Shown here piece after piece: positions 18,854 through 27,808 of a stretch of DNA of 64,000 bases (position 1 is the first letter of the stretch; every line of letters starts with the position of its first letter). Source of the stretch: Pseudomonas sp. CHM02 (GTDB taxonomy: Bacteria; Pseudomonadota; Gammaproteobacteria; Pseudomonadales; Pseudomonadaceae); the NCBI RefSeq assembly GCF_000612585.1, contig NZ_JFCA01000002.1, forward strand, positions 62,001-126,000. Reading direction: 5' to 3'. The notes beneath the pieces were generated by a model that searched no databases, was not told the origin of the DNA, and saw nothing but the letters and a program-made list of their open reading frames with translations. The translations under genes were made by a program, and so were the position numbers.

Positions 18854-19291
18854 ATGAAAATGCCCAAATCCGTGATCGCAGGCCTTGGCGTGCTGATGCT
18901 TGGCGCCAGCGCCCTGGTGCAGGCCGCGCCTTATGACCAAGGCGGCCCCGACCGTGGCGGCCAGGGCCAGCACGAACAACGTGGCGACGACCATCGCGGC
19001 CCGCAGGACAACCGTCGCGGCGGCCCACCCCAGGACTTCGGCCCGGTGCGGCAGATCATCCATGACAACCATGGCCAGTTCGCCCGTGGCGCACCGCCAC
19101 CGCCTAACGTACGCCTGGTGCGTGGCCAGCCACTGCCCCATGGCTACTACGGCGAACGCCTCGACAACCGCGCCCTAGCACGCCTGCCGGTGTACCCCGG
19201 ATATGAATGGCGCCGTTCCGGGCCAGATGTGGTGTTGATCGCTGTCGGCACGGGCATCGTCTACGAGATCCTCGACGGCGTCCTCAACTAA
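18854..19291 (+). CDS. RcnB/CigR-like small secreted protein
   Basis: The 145-residue protein has a signal peptide ending at VQAAP, a low-complexity segment rich in Gly, Arg, Gln, His and Asp (about 27-65), then a conserved C-terminal region with LPHGYYGERL and YPGYEWRRSGPDVVLIAVGTGIVYEILDGVL. This resembles the RcnB/CigR group of periplasmic or membrane-bound proteins, whose C-terminal hydrophobic stretch may insert in the membrane. The true function is unknown; the His-rich part could bind metal, but this is a guess. Confidence 0.75.
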   Translation: MKMPKSVIAGLGVLMLGASALVQAAPYDQGGPDRGGQGQHEQRGDDHRGPQDNRRGGPPQDFGPVRQIIHDNHGQFARGAPPPPNVRLVRGQPLPHGYYGERLDNRALARLPVYPGYEWRRSGPDVVLIAVGTGIVYEILDGVLN

Positions 19292-19327
19292 ACCCCACCC
19301 ATACCTGTGTAACGGTTTGGACTTTTT

Positions 19328-19480
19328 TGTGGTGAGCGGGCTTGCTGTGGTGAGCGGGCTTGCCCCGCGCTGGGCTGCGCAGCAGCCCCACTAAGGCCGC
19401 CGCGCTTAATCAGGTATTACTCGCTGGCAGGTTTTGGGGGCGCTTCGCACCCCGGCGCGGGTGCAAACCCGCTCACCACA
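19328..19480. repeat. Composite inverted repeat with internal tandem 18-mer
   Basis: The left arm TGTGGTGAGCGGGCTTGC at 19328-19345 is matched in inverted orientation by 19463-19480 with one mismatch in the arm. The 18-bp unit GTGGTGAGCGGGCTTGCY is directly repeated without a gap at 19329-19346 and 19347-19364. Two inner hairpins (GGCTGCGCAGCAGCC and GGGGCGCTTCGCACCCC) lie between. It fills the gap between the CigR-like gene and the MFS gene (convergent) and differs from the GTAGGAGC family seen elsewhere. Confidence 0.8.
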
Positions 19481-19482
19481 GG

Positions 19483-20793
19483 TTATTCGTTCAGTTCGAT
19501 GCGCTCGACCTTACCCACCAGCAACACGTAGGAAAGCGCTCCCAGCAATGCCAGCACCGCGATGTAGGTAATCGCCGGCGCAAACGAATCGCCGCTGGCC
19601 AGGAAACCAATCACGATCGGCGTGGCAATCGCCGACAGGTTGCCGATAAAGTTGAACACCCCACCGGTCAACCCCAACAGCCGCGCCGGTGCCAGGGTCG
19701 ATACCAGCGACCAGGTGATCGACGCCAGGCCGTTGCCAAAAAACGCCACCGCCAGAAACGCAATCACCCACGCCGTCGAGTCCACATAATTAGCGCCGAT
19801 GATCGCCGTGGAGATCAGCAGCCCGCCAATGATCGGCAACTTGCGCGCAAAACCCACCGACGCGCCGCGACGAATCAGCCAGTCGGAAAAGAGCCCGGAA
19901 CACAGCACGCCGACGAACGCTGCAAGGAAAGGCAACGACGCCAGCAGGCCGGACTTGATGAAGTCCATGCCGCGATATTTCACCAGGTAGGTCGGAAACC
20001 AGGTCAGGAAAAACCACAGCGTGGAGTTCAGGCAGAACTGCCCCAGGTAGATACCCCACAGCTTGCGCTTGCTCAGCACAATCCCCAGGTCGACCCAACT
20101 GAACGGCGCCTTGGCGGCTTTTTCCTGCATGTCCACCAGGCCGCCACCGTCGCGGATCAGCTCGATTTCAGCAGCGTTGGCGCCGTGGAAGTCCTTTGGC
20201 TCACGGTACACCGCGTACCAGATGATCGCCCACAGAATGCCCACGCCCCCCGTGGCGACAAACACCATGTGCCAGCCAAACGCGTGTTGCAGCCACGCCA
20301 GTACCGGCGTGAGAAACGCCAACCCGACAAACTGCCCCGAGGTATAGACGCCAATCGCCGTGGCGCGCTCGCGCTCGGGAAACCAAGTGGTGACCACGCG
20401 GCTGTTAATCGGATACGCCGGGGCTTCCAATGCACCCACCGCCATGCGCAGCACAAACAACGCAATAAAGCTGGCGGCGAAGCCAAGCATCACGGTGGCG
20501 ATGGACCACAGCAGCAGGGCTGCGGTGTAGAGAATGCGCGGCGGCACCCGGTCCACCAGCCAGCCGCCTGGGATTTGCATGGCGGCGTAGGTCCAGCCGA
20601 ACGCGGAGAAAATCAGCCCGACGTGCACCGGGTCGATGCCCAGCTCACTGGTCAGCGCAGGGGCGGCAATCGACAGATTGCTGCGGTCGAGGTAGTTGAT
20701 CACCACGGTGATGAACAGCAGCACCATGATGAAAAAACGCTTTCTGGTAGGCGTGACTAAAGAAGCCTGCCCGGTGAAGGATTCAGGGTGCAT
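19483..20793 (-). CDS. MFS transporter, D-galactonate/anion:cation symporter family
   Basis: The 436-residue protein has about 12 membrane helices and the ACS-family N-terminal pattern INYLDRSNLSIAAPAL followed by GWTYAAMQIPGGWLVDR. Such proteins import hexonates and hexarates with protons. As the last gene next to dgoD, dgoA and dgoK on the same strand, it is most likely the D-galactonate importer (DgoT type). The link to dgoD is across a REP doublet, so expression may be partly separate. Confidence 0.88.
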   Translation of the reverse strand: MHPESFTGQASLVTPTRKRFFIMVLLFITVVINYLDRSNLSIAAPALTSELGIDPVHVGLIFSAFGWTYAAMQIPGGWLVDRVPPRILYTAALLLWSIATVMLGFAASFIALFVLRMAVGALEAPAYPINSRVVTTWFPERERATAIGVYTSGQFVGLAFLTPVLAWLQHAFGWHMVFVATGGVGILWAIIWYAVYREPKDFHGANAAEIELIRDGGGLVDMQEKAAKAPFSWVDLGIVLSKRKLWGIYLGQFCLNSTLWFFLTWFPTYLVKYRGMDFIKSGLLASLPFLAAFVGVLCSGLFSDWLIRRGASVGFARKLPIIGGLLISTAIIGANYVDSTAWVIAFLAVAFFGNGLASITWSLVSTLAPARLLGLTGGVFNFIGNLSAIATPIVIGFLASGDSFAPAITYIAVLALLGALSYVLLVGKVERIELNE

Positions 20794-20836
20794 GGAGGTT
20801 GCCTCTTCTTATGCTTATTGAGGTATGGATCAACTT

Positions 20837-20924
20837 GTAGGAGCCGGCTTGCCGGCGATGGCGGCGCGCCAGTCGACACCGGCAGTGGCTGATCCACCGC
20901 AATCGCCGGCAAGCCGGCTCCTAC
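20837..20924. repeat. REP doublet
   Basis: GTAGGAGCCGGCTTGCCGGCG at 20837-20860 is inverted relative to 20902-20924, 41 nt apart. It lies between dgoD and the MFS transporter gene inside the dgo cluster and could stabilise or attenuate the polycistronic message. Confidence 0.85.
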
Positions 20925-20937
20925 AGGTAAGCGGTGC

Positions 20938-22086
20938 TTACCACTCGGCAAAGCTGCCGTCGGCATGCCGCCAGATCGGGTTGCGCCAGCGGTGGCCGAT
21001 GGCCGCGCGTTCGATCACGTATTCCTCGTTGATCTCAATGCCCAGGCCCGGCCCATTGGGGATCTTCACAAAGCCCTGGTCATAGTCGAACACGCCCGGG
21101 TCGCGCACGTAGTCGAGCAGGTCGTTGCTCTCGTTGTAGTGAATGCCCAGGCTTTGCTCCTGGATAAACGCGTTGTAGCAAACCGCGTCCAGTTGCAGGC
21201 AGGCCGCCAAGGCAATCGGGCCCAGCGGGCAGTGCAGGGCCAGGGCCACGTCGTAGGCTTCGGCCATGTTGGCGATCTTGCGGGTTTCGGTGATGCCACC
21301 CGCATGGGAAGCATCCGGCTGGATGATGTCGACGTAACCTTCGCTCAGCACGCGCTTGAAGTCCCAACGCGAGAACAAGCGTTCGCCCAAGGCAATCGGC
21401 GTGCTGGTCAGCGGTGCCAGCTCCTTCAGCGCTTCGTAGTTTTCGCTGAGCACCGGCTCTTCGATAAACATCAGTTTGTACGGGTCCAACTCTTTCATCA
21501 GCACCTTGGCCATGGGCTTGTGCACGCGACCATGGAAGTCGACGCCGATGCCGACGTTGGGGCCGACTGCATCACGCACGGCGGCCACGTTGGCCAAGGC
21601 CAGGTCGACTTTTTCGAAACTGTCGACGAACTGCAGCTCTTCGGTGCCGTTCATTTTTACCGCCGTGAAACCACGGGCCACAGCCTCCTGGGCGGCGCGG
21701 GCAGTATCGGCCGGGCGATCGCCGCCGATCCAGGAATACACACGGATCTTGTCGCGCACCTGGCCACCCAGCAAGTCGCTGACGGAAACACCGAGGGCCT
21801 TGCCCTTGATGTCCCACAGCGCCTGGTCGATACCGGCAAGGGCGCTCATGTGCACGGCACCGCCGCGATAGAAGCCGCCGCGATAGAGCACGGTCCAGAT
21901 ATCTTCGATATTGCGTGGGTCTTTGCCGATCAGGTAGTCGGACAGTTCTTCGACAGCAGCCGCCACGGTGTGGGCGCGGCCCTCGACCACGGGCTCACCC
22001 CAGCCGGTCACACCCTGGTCGGTCTCGACCTTGAGGAAGCACCAGCGCGGCGGGACGATAAAGGTCGTCAGTTTGGTGATTTTCAT
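20938..22086 (-). CDS. dgoD: D-galactonate dehydratase
   Basis: This enolase-superfamily enzyme dehydrates D-galactonate to 2-dehydro-3-deoxy-D-galactonate. The 382 residues equal the length of E. coli DgoD. Landmarks are AVKMNG, the metal ligands in VDFHGR, EEPV and GERLF, and the catalytic [10 protein letters not shown]. It follows dgoA with about 48 bp and has AGAGAGATAACAG before the start. Confidence 0.95.
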   Translation of the reverse strand: MKITKLTTFIVPPRWCFLKVETDQGVTGWGEPVVEGRAHTVAAAVEELSDYLIGKDPRNIEDIWTVLYRGGFYRGGAVHMSALAGIDQALWDIKGKALGVSVSDLLGGQVRDKIRVYSWIGGDRPADTARAAQEAVARGFTAVKMNGTEELQFVDSFEKVDLALANVAAVRDAVGPNVGIGVDFHGRVHKPMAKVLMKELDPYKLMFIEEPVLSENYEALKELAPLTSTPIALGERLFSRWDFKRVLSEGYVDIIQPDASHAGGITETRKIANMAEAYDVALALHCPLGPIALAACLQLDAVCYNAFIQEQSLGIHYNESNDLLDYVRDPGVFDYDQGFVKIPNGPGLGIEINEEYVIERAAIGHRWRNPIWRHADGSFAEW

Positions 22087-22134
22087 CTGTTATCTCTCTT
22101 ATAGATGCGGCGCCTGTGGGCGCGGAACTTGAAG

Positions 22135-22755
22135 TCAGCTCAGGGCTTTCCAGGCGGCGACATAGGCCTGGGCGCGGCTCGCTACCTGATCCACTGTCAT
22201 ACCCGGTTTGAACAACCCGGAACCCAGCCCGAAGCCTTTGGCGCCGGCGTCGATGAACACCTGCATGTTGTCCGGGGTGATACCGCCTACTGGCAGCAGC
22301 AAGGTGCCGGCTGGCAATACCGCCAGCCATGCCTTGATCACCGCCGGGCCCATTTGCTCGGCCGGGAACAGCTTCAGTACGTCGGCGCCCTCGGCCAATG
22401 CGGCGAAGGCTTCGGTCGGCGTCGCCACGCCCGGCGACAGGAACAGGCCCGCGGCTTTGGCGGCACGCAACACCTTGGCATCGCTGTGAGGCATCACGAT
22501 GACCTGGCCGCCGGCCACCTTCACCTGCTCGACCTGCTCAGGCAGCAGCACCGTACCGGCTCCGATCAGGCAATCGGCGGGCAGGCTGTCGCGCAGGGTG
22601 CGGATGCTGGTGTAGGGCTCGGGCGAATTGAGTGGGACTTCGATCACCCGAAACCCGGCCTGGTACAGCGCCTGACCGACGGCCTCGGCTTCGTCCGGGC
22701 GAATGCCGCGCAGAATGGCGATCAAACCGTTTTGCGCGAGTGCTTGCTTGAGCAT
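22135..22755 (-). CDS. dgoA: 2-dehydro-3-deoxy-6-phosphogalactonate aldolase
   Basis: The 206-residue class I aldolase cleaves 2-keto-3-deoxy-6-phosphogalactonate to pyruvate and glyceraldehyde 3-phosphate. The Schiff-base lysine is in VLKLFPAEQMG, and the entry site glutamate region VIEVPLNSPEPY is present. The start at 22755 is one base after the dgoK stop (TGACATG). The frame stays open far upstream, but that part is antisense or out-of-frame to dgoK and not coding. Confidence 0.94.
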   Translation of the reverse strand: MLKQALAQNGLIAILRGIRPDEAEAVGQALYQAGFRVIEVPLNSPEPYTSIRTLRDSLPADCLIGAGTVLLPEQVEQVKVAGGQVIVMPHSDAKVLRAAKAAGLFLSPGVATPTEAFAALAEGADVLKLFPAEQMGPAVIKAWLAVLPAGTLLLPVGGITPDNMQVFIDAGAKGFGLGSGLFKPGMTVDQVASRAQAYVAAWKALS

Positions 22756-22756
22756 G

Positions 22757-23716
22757 TCAGGCCTCCGATACAGGGTGAGTGAGCCCGGCCGCCACGGCCA
22801 GTTGCCACAGGCCACGCTCGGTGGCTTCCTGCGCCAGGCTGACGTGGGCAAAGCCGCAAAGGGCGAGGGCGCGTTGATAACGGGCGCAGAGGGGAGCGGC
22901 GCCGACCAGGACGATCGGCGTGTGTTTTGCGCTGCCGGGCAAGCCGGCGAGTTCATGGCCGATGAGCAAGCCCGAGAGGTAATCGGGCTGCTGGTCGGGG
23001 GCGAGTTCGGCAGTGAGTCCAAGGGCGCGCGCACTGAATAAAGTCGACAACACACCGCGCTGACCGTCTTTGGAGAGCGCCACGTGCACGCCTCGGTCAA
23101 AGGCTTCGGCCTGGAATCGTTCACTGGGTTGCTGGGTACGTCCGAGGATGCTGTGCTTGCTCAGCACTGCGAACAGCTCGCCAGTCATGTAGGTGTCGAA
23201 GTGGGTGATGCAGCCTTCGACCACTTCGACCCACTTGGAATGGCTGCCGGGCAGGCCGATCAACACGTCGGCACCGAGCCCTTGCAGCACGCCCAACACC
23301 TGGGTTTCTTCGCCGCGCATCACGTTGGGCAAGCCAACCTGCTCGATCACGCCCGGCACGATATACACGTCGACCCCACGCACGCTGCGCACGCGGTGCA
23401 GCGCCTGGCCCAGGCTCGCCACGTCGACCGGGGTGTTGCGATAGGCCGCTTCGCTCCAGCCCTGGGCGCTGCCGACCATGCCGCAAGCGATCACCGGCAG
23501 GTTGGGCTCGGCGTCGAGCCAATCCCCGCAGGCCGCATCGAACGCCAACTCGAAGCCATCGCTGCAGCGCACGCCAGCGATCTCCCGGGGCTCGCTGGGC
23601 AAATGCATGATGCCCCACGCCAGGGCGCGTTGTTCCAGCACCACGCCTGCGGGACCGAGTTTATAAGCACGAAGGGAGCTGGTTCCCCAATCGAGCGCGA
23701 TCAATTGCGCCTGCAT
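22757..23716 (-). CDS. dgoK: 2-dehydro-3-deoxygalactonokinase
   Basis: The 319-residue kinase phosphorylates 2-keto-3-deoxygalactonate at O6 with ATP. It has the N-terminal phosphate loop IALDWGTSSLRAY and later GLPGSHSKWVEV and FDTYMTGELFAVL, all typical of DgoK. It is the first gene of dgoK-dgoA-dgoD-MFS. No regulator gene of the cluster lies adjacent. Confidence 0.95.
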   Translation of the reverse strand: MQAQLIALDWGTSSLRAYKLGPAGVVLEQRALAWGIMHLPSEPREIAGVRCSDGFELAFDAACGDWLDAEPNLPVIACGMVGSAQGWSEAAYRNTPVDVASLGQALHRVRSVRGVDVYIVPGVIEQVGLPNVMRGEETQVLGVLQGLGADVLIGLPGSHSKWVEVVEGCITHFDTYMTGELFAVLSKHSILGRTQQPSERFQAEAFDRGVHVALSKDGQRGVLSTLFSARALGLTAELAPDQQPDYLSGLLIGHELAGLPGSAKHTPIVLVGAAPLCARYQRALALCGFAHVSLAQEATERGLWQLAVAAGLTHPVSEA

Positions 23717-23789
23717 CGCTTCACCTGAGTTCTGAGCGGATGCAGCGAATATAAACCTACGCAGGCTTAAGTCTCAATATATAAATATC

Positions 23790-23808
23790 AATCCCATATT
23801 TAGGGATT
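23790..23808. promoter_or_regulatory. Dyad in the dgo promoter region, possible operator
   Basis: AATCCC-N7-GGGATT sits 74 bp upstream of dgoK in an AT-rich stretch (23770-23812) that probably contains the dgo promoter. The site could bind a GntR/FadR-type regulator acting in trans, but it could also be the 3' region of the neighbouring dioxygenase-like gene. Confidence 0.35.
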
Positions 23809-23812
23809 ATGT

Positions 23813-24142
23813 TTAGGAGAAGGCTGACAAGTTCAGTTCCCGCATCGCCCCCATCCAGACCGCATACTCGGTGTGGTCCTTCAGGTCATCACCCGTTTCG
23901 GGGTGCAGGAACACCACCAGCCCGTTGCGATGGATCACCAACCACGGCAACACCACACCGATGTATTCAGGGTCGAACGCCAGCTGACAGCTCCAATCCG
24001 GGTGCGGGCCCACCGGCCGTTCGTGTACACGGCCCATGCGTAACGGGAAGAGTTTGGCGGCGTCTTCGCACAAGGTGCGCGCTTGTTCGATAGTGCTCGC
24101 GTCGAAGTAGATATGGGCGTGGTAGCCCTTGATACGTTGCAT
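23813..24142 (-). CDS. DOPA 4,5-dioxygenase family protein
   Basis: The 109-residue protein belongs to the small DOPA dioxygenase-like family: GYHAHIYFD near the N-terminus (metal-binding His) and PHPDWSCQLAF, VIHRNGLVVFLHPETGDDLKDHT in the middle. Plant and fungal relatives open the ring of DOPA; bacterial members have no well-defined substrate. The start MQRIKGYHAHIYFD at 24142 is the family start. It follows the LysR gene by 31 bp on the same strand and may be co-transcribed with it. Confidence 0.82.
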   Translation of the reverse strand: MQRIKGYHAHIYFDASTIEQARTLCEDAAKLFPLRMGRVHERPVGPHPDWSCQLAFDPEYIGVVLPWLVIHRNGLVVFLHPETGDDLKDHTEYAVWMGAMRELNLSAFS

Positions 24143-24173
24143 GACGGACTCCGGATCCAATATGCGCCAGATG

Positions 24174-25124
24174 CTAGACCGCAATCGACGGCAGGGCCAG
24201 TCCGGTCAGTGATTGCGCGCTGTTGGCCTGCTCGGCTACCAACCAGTCGACAAAGCGCTCCACCAGCTGCCCCCGGCGTTTGCGCTGGGGCTGCACCACG
24301 TAATAGCCAAAGCGTGAGATCACGGTGTCGCTGATCGGCCGGCACAGCCAATTCTGCTCCAGCAGGTTATCCACCAAGTGGCGCCAACCGATAGCCACAC
24401 CCTGGCCGGCAATCGCCGCTTGAATCAACAGGGTGTAGTTGTCGAAGCGCAGTTGGCCGGGCGTGGGTGCGCTGGCAATGCCCAGCTCACGGAACACACC
24501 GCTCCAGTCGAACCACTGGCTGTTGTTTTCCTGCCGCAGGTGCAGCAAGGGAAAATCGTGCAAATTTTGTACAGACAGTGGCGTGGCCTGTTCCTTGAGC
24601 CACTGCGGGCTGCACACCGGGAACACTTCCTCGTTGAACAGCCACAGGCTGTCGCCCTGCTTGAAGCGGCCATCGCCAAACAGCACCGCCACGTCGATAT
24701 CGCTGCGCAACGTGGCATGGTTGCGTTCGCTGGTCACCAGGCTCACGTCCACCTGGGGGTTGGCCGCATGAAAGCGATGCAGGCGCGGCATCAGCCAATA
24801 CGCGGCGAAGGCGAAGTCGGTGGCCACTTGCAGCACCTCGTGCTGGTCCTGCTGGGTGATGGCGCTCAGCCCAGAATTGATGGCCTGCAAACCGCCCTGC
24901 ACATGCTCGAACAACAGGGCGCCGGCATCGGTCAACTCAATGCCACGGTAGATGCGATCAAACAGGCGGATCGCCAGTTGTTCTTCCAGGCGCTTGATCT
25001 GCTGGCTGATGGCGGGCTGGGTGGTGCCCAGTTCCATCGCGGCGGCGGTAAAGCTGCGATGGCGCGCTGCGGCTTCGAACGCACGCAGCAAATCGAGGGA
25101 CAGGTCACCGAGGGCTTCATACAT
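24174..25124 (-). CDS. LysR-type regulator of choline-sulfate utilisation
   Basis: The 316-residue LysR protein has an N-terminal helix-turn-helix (about 23-48: RSFTAAAMELGTTQPAISQQIKRL shortened here to its ends) and a C-terminal effector domain. It is divergent from the choline-sulfatase gene, with 103 bp between starts, and matches the regulator found next to betC in pseudomonads (PA0032 position). It probably activates betC in response to choline sulfate or choline. Confidence 0.87.
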   Translation of the reverse strand: MYEALGDLSLDLLRAFEAAARHRSFTAAAMELGTTQPAISQQIKRLEEQLAIRLFDRIYRGIELTDAGALLFEHVQGGLQAINSGLSAITQQDQHEVLQVATDFAFAAYWLMPRLHRFHAANPQVDVSLVTSERNHATLRSDIDVAVLFGDGRFKQGDSLWLFNEEVFPVCSPQWLKEQATPLSVQNLHDFPLLHLRQENNSQWFDWSGVFRELGIASAPTPGQLRFDNYTLLIQAAIAGQGVAIGWRHLVDNLLEQNWLCRPISDTVISRFGYYVVQPQRKRRGQLVERFVDWLVAEQANSAQSLTGLALPSIAV

Positions 25125-25227
25125 AAGCTGTGCTTATCCTAGACATTGCTTTTCATGGGCTTTACCCCATTTTCCATGGGCCGCATGCTCATTGGCATAA
25201 ACACCGCCTATGGAATGCCGAGAACCC

Positions 25228-26742
25228 ATGAAGCGCAAGAACATTCTTTTCATCATGGCCGATCAAATGGCCGCACCGTTGCTTCCGTTCTACGGTTCTT
25301 CGCCGATCAAGCTGCCCAATCTGAGCCGTCTCGCCGCACAAGGCGTGGTGTTCGATGCCGCTTATTGCAACAGCCCGCTGTGCGCACCGTCGCGCTTCAC
25401 CCTGGTGAGCGGACAATTGCCGAGCAAGATCGGCGCCTACGACAACGCCGCCGATTTCCCCGCCGATGTGCCGACCTATGCCCACTACCTGCGCCGCCTC
25501 GGCTACCGCACGGCGCTGTCGGGCAAGATGCACTTCTGTGGCCCCGACCAGTTGCACGGTTACGAAGAGCGCCTGACCAGCGACATCTACCCCGCCGACT
25601 ATGGCTGGGCGGTGAACTGGGACGAGCCGGACGTAAGGCCCACCTGGTACCACAATATGTCCTCGGTGCTGCAAGCCGGGCCGTGCGTGCGCACCAACCA
25701 GCTGGATTTCGACGAAGAGGTGGTGTTCAAGGCGCAGCAGTACCTGTTCGACCATATCCGCGAGGATGGCGACCAGCCGTTCTGCCTGACCGTGTCGATG
25801 ACCCACCCGCACGACCCGTACACCATTCCCAAGCCGTTCTGGGACCTGTACGACGACACCAACATCCCTTTGCCTACGACGCCTGCGCAAGCCGATCTCG
25901 ACCCGCATTCCCAGCGCCTGCTCAAGGTTTACGATCTGTGGGACAAGCCGCTGCCTGTGGATAAGATCCGCGATGCACGCCGCGCCTATTTCGGCGCGTG
26001 CAGCTACATCGACAGTAAAGTCGGCAAGCTGCTGCAGACCCTGGAAGACACCGGCCTGGCCGACGACACGATCATCATCTTCTCCGGCGACCACGGCGAC
26101 ATGCTCGGCGAGCGGGGCCTCTGGTACAAAATGCACTGGTTTGAAATGGCCGCCCGCGTGCCGCTACTGGTGAGTGCGCCGGGGCAGTTCGCGGCGGGCC
26201 GCGTCAGCAAAGCCGTGTCCACCGCCGACCTGTTGCCGACCCTAGTGGAACTGGCCGGCGGCGAGCTGGACCCGCGCCTGCCACTGGACGGCCGCTCATT
26301 GGTGCCGCACTTGCAAGGGCAGGGCGGGCACGACGAAGTGTTCGGCGAATACATGGCCGAAGGCACCATCAGCCCGTTGATGATGATTCGCCGTGGCGCC
26401 TACAAATTCATCTACAGCGAAGACGACCCTTGTCTACTGTTCGATGTACACAACGACCCTCGGGAGCAGGAAGAACTCAGCCAGTCGCCGCAGCATCAGG
26501 CACTGTTTGCAGCCTTCCTGGACGAGGCGCGGGCCAAATGGGACATCCCGGCGATCCACCAACGGGTGCTCGCCAGCCAACGCCGCCGTCGTCTGGTGTT
26601 TGAAGCACTGACCCAGGGCAAGCTGAAGAGCTGGGATCACCAGCCACTGGTGGACGCCAGTCAGCAATACATGCGCAACCATATCGACCTCGACGACCTG
26701 GAGCGCAAGGCACGTTATCCACAACCCTGCCAACACCAATAA
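25228..26742 (+). CDS. betC: Choline-sulfatase
   Basis: This enzyme hydrolyses choline-O-sulfate to choline and sulfate, feeding glycine betaine synthesis and sulfur supply. The 504-residue protein has the sulfatase signature Cys52-Ala-Pro-Ser-Arg56, where Cys52 must be oxidised to formylglycine, plus metal-site segments IMADQM and FSGDHGDMLGE. No signal peptide is present, as expected for the cytoplasmic enzyme. The ATG at 25228 is preferred over an in-frame start 6 codons upstream because the family sequence MKRKNILFIMADQ starts here. Confidence 0.95.
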   Translation: MKRKNILFIMADQMAAPLLPFYGSSPIKLPNLSRLAAQGVVFDAAYCNSPLCAPSRFTLVSGQLPSKIGAYDNAADFPADVPTYAHYLRRLGYRTALSGKMHFCGPDQLHGYEERLTSDIYPADYGWAVNWDEPDVRPTWYHNMSSVLQAGPCVRTNQLDFDEEVVFKAQQYLFDHIREDGDQPFCLTVSMTHPHDPYTIPKPFWDLYDDTNIPLPTTPAQADLDPHSQRLLKVYDLWDKPLPVDKIRDARRAYFGACSYIDSKVGKLLQTLEDTGLADDTIIIFSGDHGDMLGERGLWYKMHWFEMAARVPLLVSAPGQFAAGRVSKAVSTADLLPTLVELAGGELDPRLPLDGRSLVPHLQGQGGHDEVFGEYMAEGTISPLMMIRRGAYKFIYSEDDPCLLFDVHNDPREQEELSQSPQHQALFAAFLDEARAKWDIPAIHQRVLASQRRRRLVFEALTQGKLKSWDHQPLVDASQQYMRNHIDLDDLERKARYPQPCQHQ

Positions 26743-26760
26743 ATAGACAGAGGGAAGGCC

Positions 26761-27675
26761 ATGCAAAAGTTGACGGTTGTGCTGGGCATGCTGGCGCTGA
26801 GTAGCGCCAATGTGTACGCAGACGCCAGTTGTGAAACGGTAAAAATGGCCGATCCCGGCTGGAGCGATATCGCCGCCACCAATGCCATCACCGGTTTCCT
26901 GTTGAGCGGCATGGGCTACAAGGCCAAGGTCGACACCCTCGCGGTGCCGATCACTTTTGGCGGGCTCAAGGACGGCCAGGTGGATGTGTTCCTCGGCAAC
27001 TGGATGCCGGCCCAGCAGGGCTTCTACGACAAGTTCGTGGCCAATGGCGATGTGGTGCAACTGGCGAAGAACCTCGACGGCACCGAGTTCACTCTCGCCG
27101 TGCCCGACTACGTGTGGGACGCCGGCGTGCATGACTTTGCCGACCTGAATAAATTCGCGGACAAATTCGACAAGAAGATCTACGGCATCGGCTCCGGCGC
27201 GCCAGCGAACATCTCGTTGCAGGAGATCATCAAGAAGAACGACTTCGACCTCGGCCAGTGGAAGCTGGTCGAGTCCAGCGAACAAGCGATGCTGGCCGAA
27301 GTGTCACGCGCGGTGAAGAAGCAGAAATTCGTCACCTTCCTCGGCTGGACCCCGCATCCGATGAACGTACAATTGAAAATGCACTACCTCAAGGGTGGCG
27401 AGAAATACTTTGGTGACACCGGCAGCGTGTATACCTTGACCCGCAAGGGCTATGCACAAGCCTGCCCGAACGTAGGAAAACTGCTGACCAACCTGAGTTT
27501 TACCCAGGAGATGGAGAACAGCATCATGGCCGAGGTGGCCAACAACAAAGTCAGCAACGCCGATGCGGCGAAGGCGTGGATCAAGGCCAATCCGGCGGTG
27601 TTGGACAAGTGGCTGGATGGCGTGAAGACCGTGGATGGCAAGGATGCGTTGGCTGCCGTCAAAGCCAGACTCTGA
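26761..27675 (+). CDS. choX: Choline ABC transporter substrate-binding protein
   Basis: The 304-residue periplasmic protein has signal peptide MQKLTVVLGMLALSSANVYA and the ChoX/ProX-type fold with ADPGWSDIAATNAITGFLL and GNWMPAQQGFYDKF, where aromatic residues box the quaternary ammonium group. It lies 18 bp after betC and must rely on permease and ATPase genes elsewhere, since none are in this window. It may bind choline or choline sulfate. Confidence 0.9.
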   Translation: MQKLTVVLGMLALSSANVYADASCETVKMADPGWSDIAATNAITGFLLSGMGYKAKVDTLAVPITFGGLKDGQVDVFLGNWMPAQQGFYDKFVANGDVVQLAKNLDGTEFTLAVPDYVWDAGVHDFADLNKFADKFDKKIYGIGSGAPANISLQEIIKKNDFDLGQWKLVESSEQAMLAEVSRAVKKQKFVTFLGWTPHPMNVQLKMHYLKGGEKYFGDTGSVYTLTRKGYAQACPNVGKLLTNLSFTQEMENSIMAEVANNKVSNADAAKAWIKANPAVLDKWLDGVKTVDGKDALAAVKARL

Positions 27676-27692
27676 ATGCAACACCACCCCTT

Positions 27693-27790
27693 GTAGGAGC
27701 CGGCGTGCCGGCGAAGCCCTCGAAAACGCCGCGTTTTTTCAGACAACCCGCGTTATCGTTACCCACCTTCGCTGGCAAGCCAGCTCCTAC
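27693..27790. repeat. REPIN-like doublet between choX and the SulP gene
   Basis: GTAGGAGCCGGCGTGCCGGCG at 27693-27716 is inverted relative to 27768-27790. The inner CCCGCGTTATCGTT at 27747-27760 is identical to that in the doublet at 7031-7128. The repeat fills most of the 133 bp between choX and the SulP gene. Confidence 0.82.
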
Positions 27791-27808
27791 AGTATTTCGA
27801 GCAGCCCG

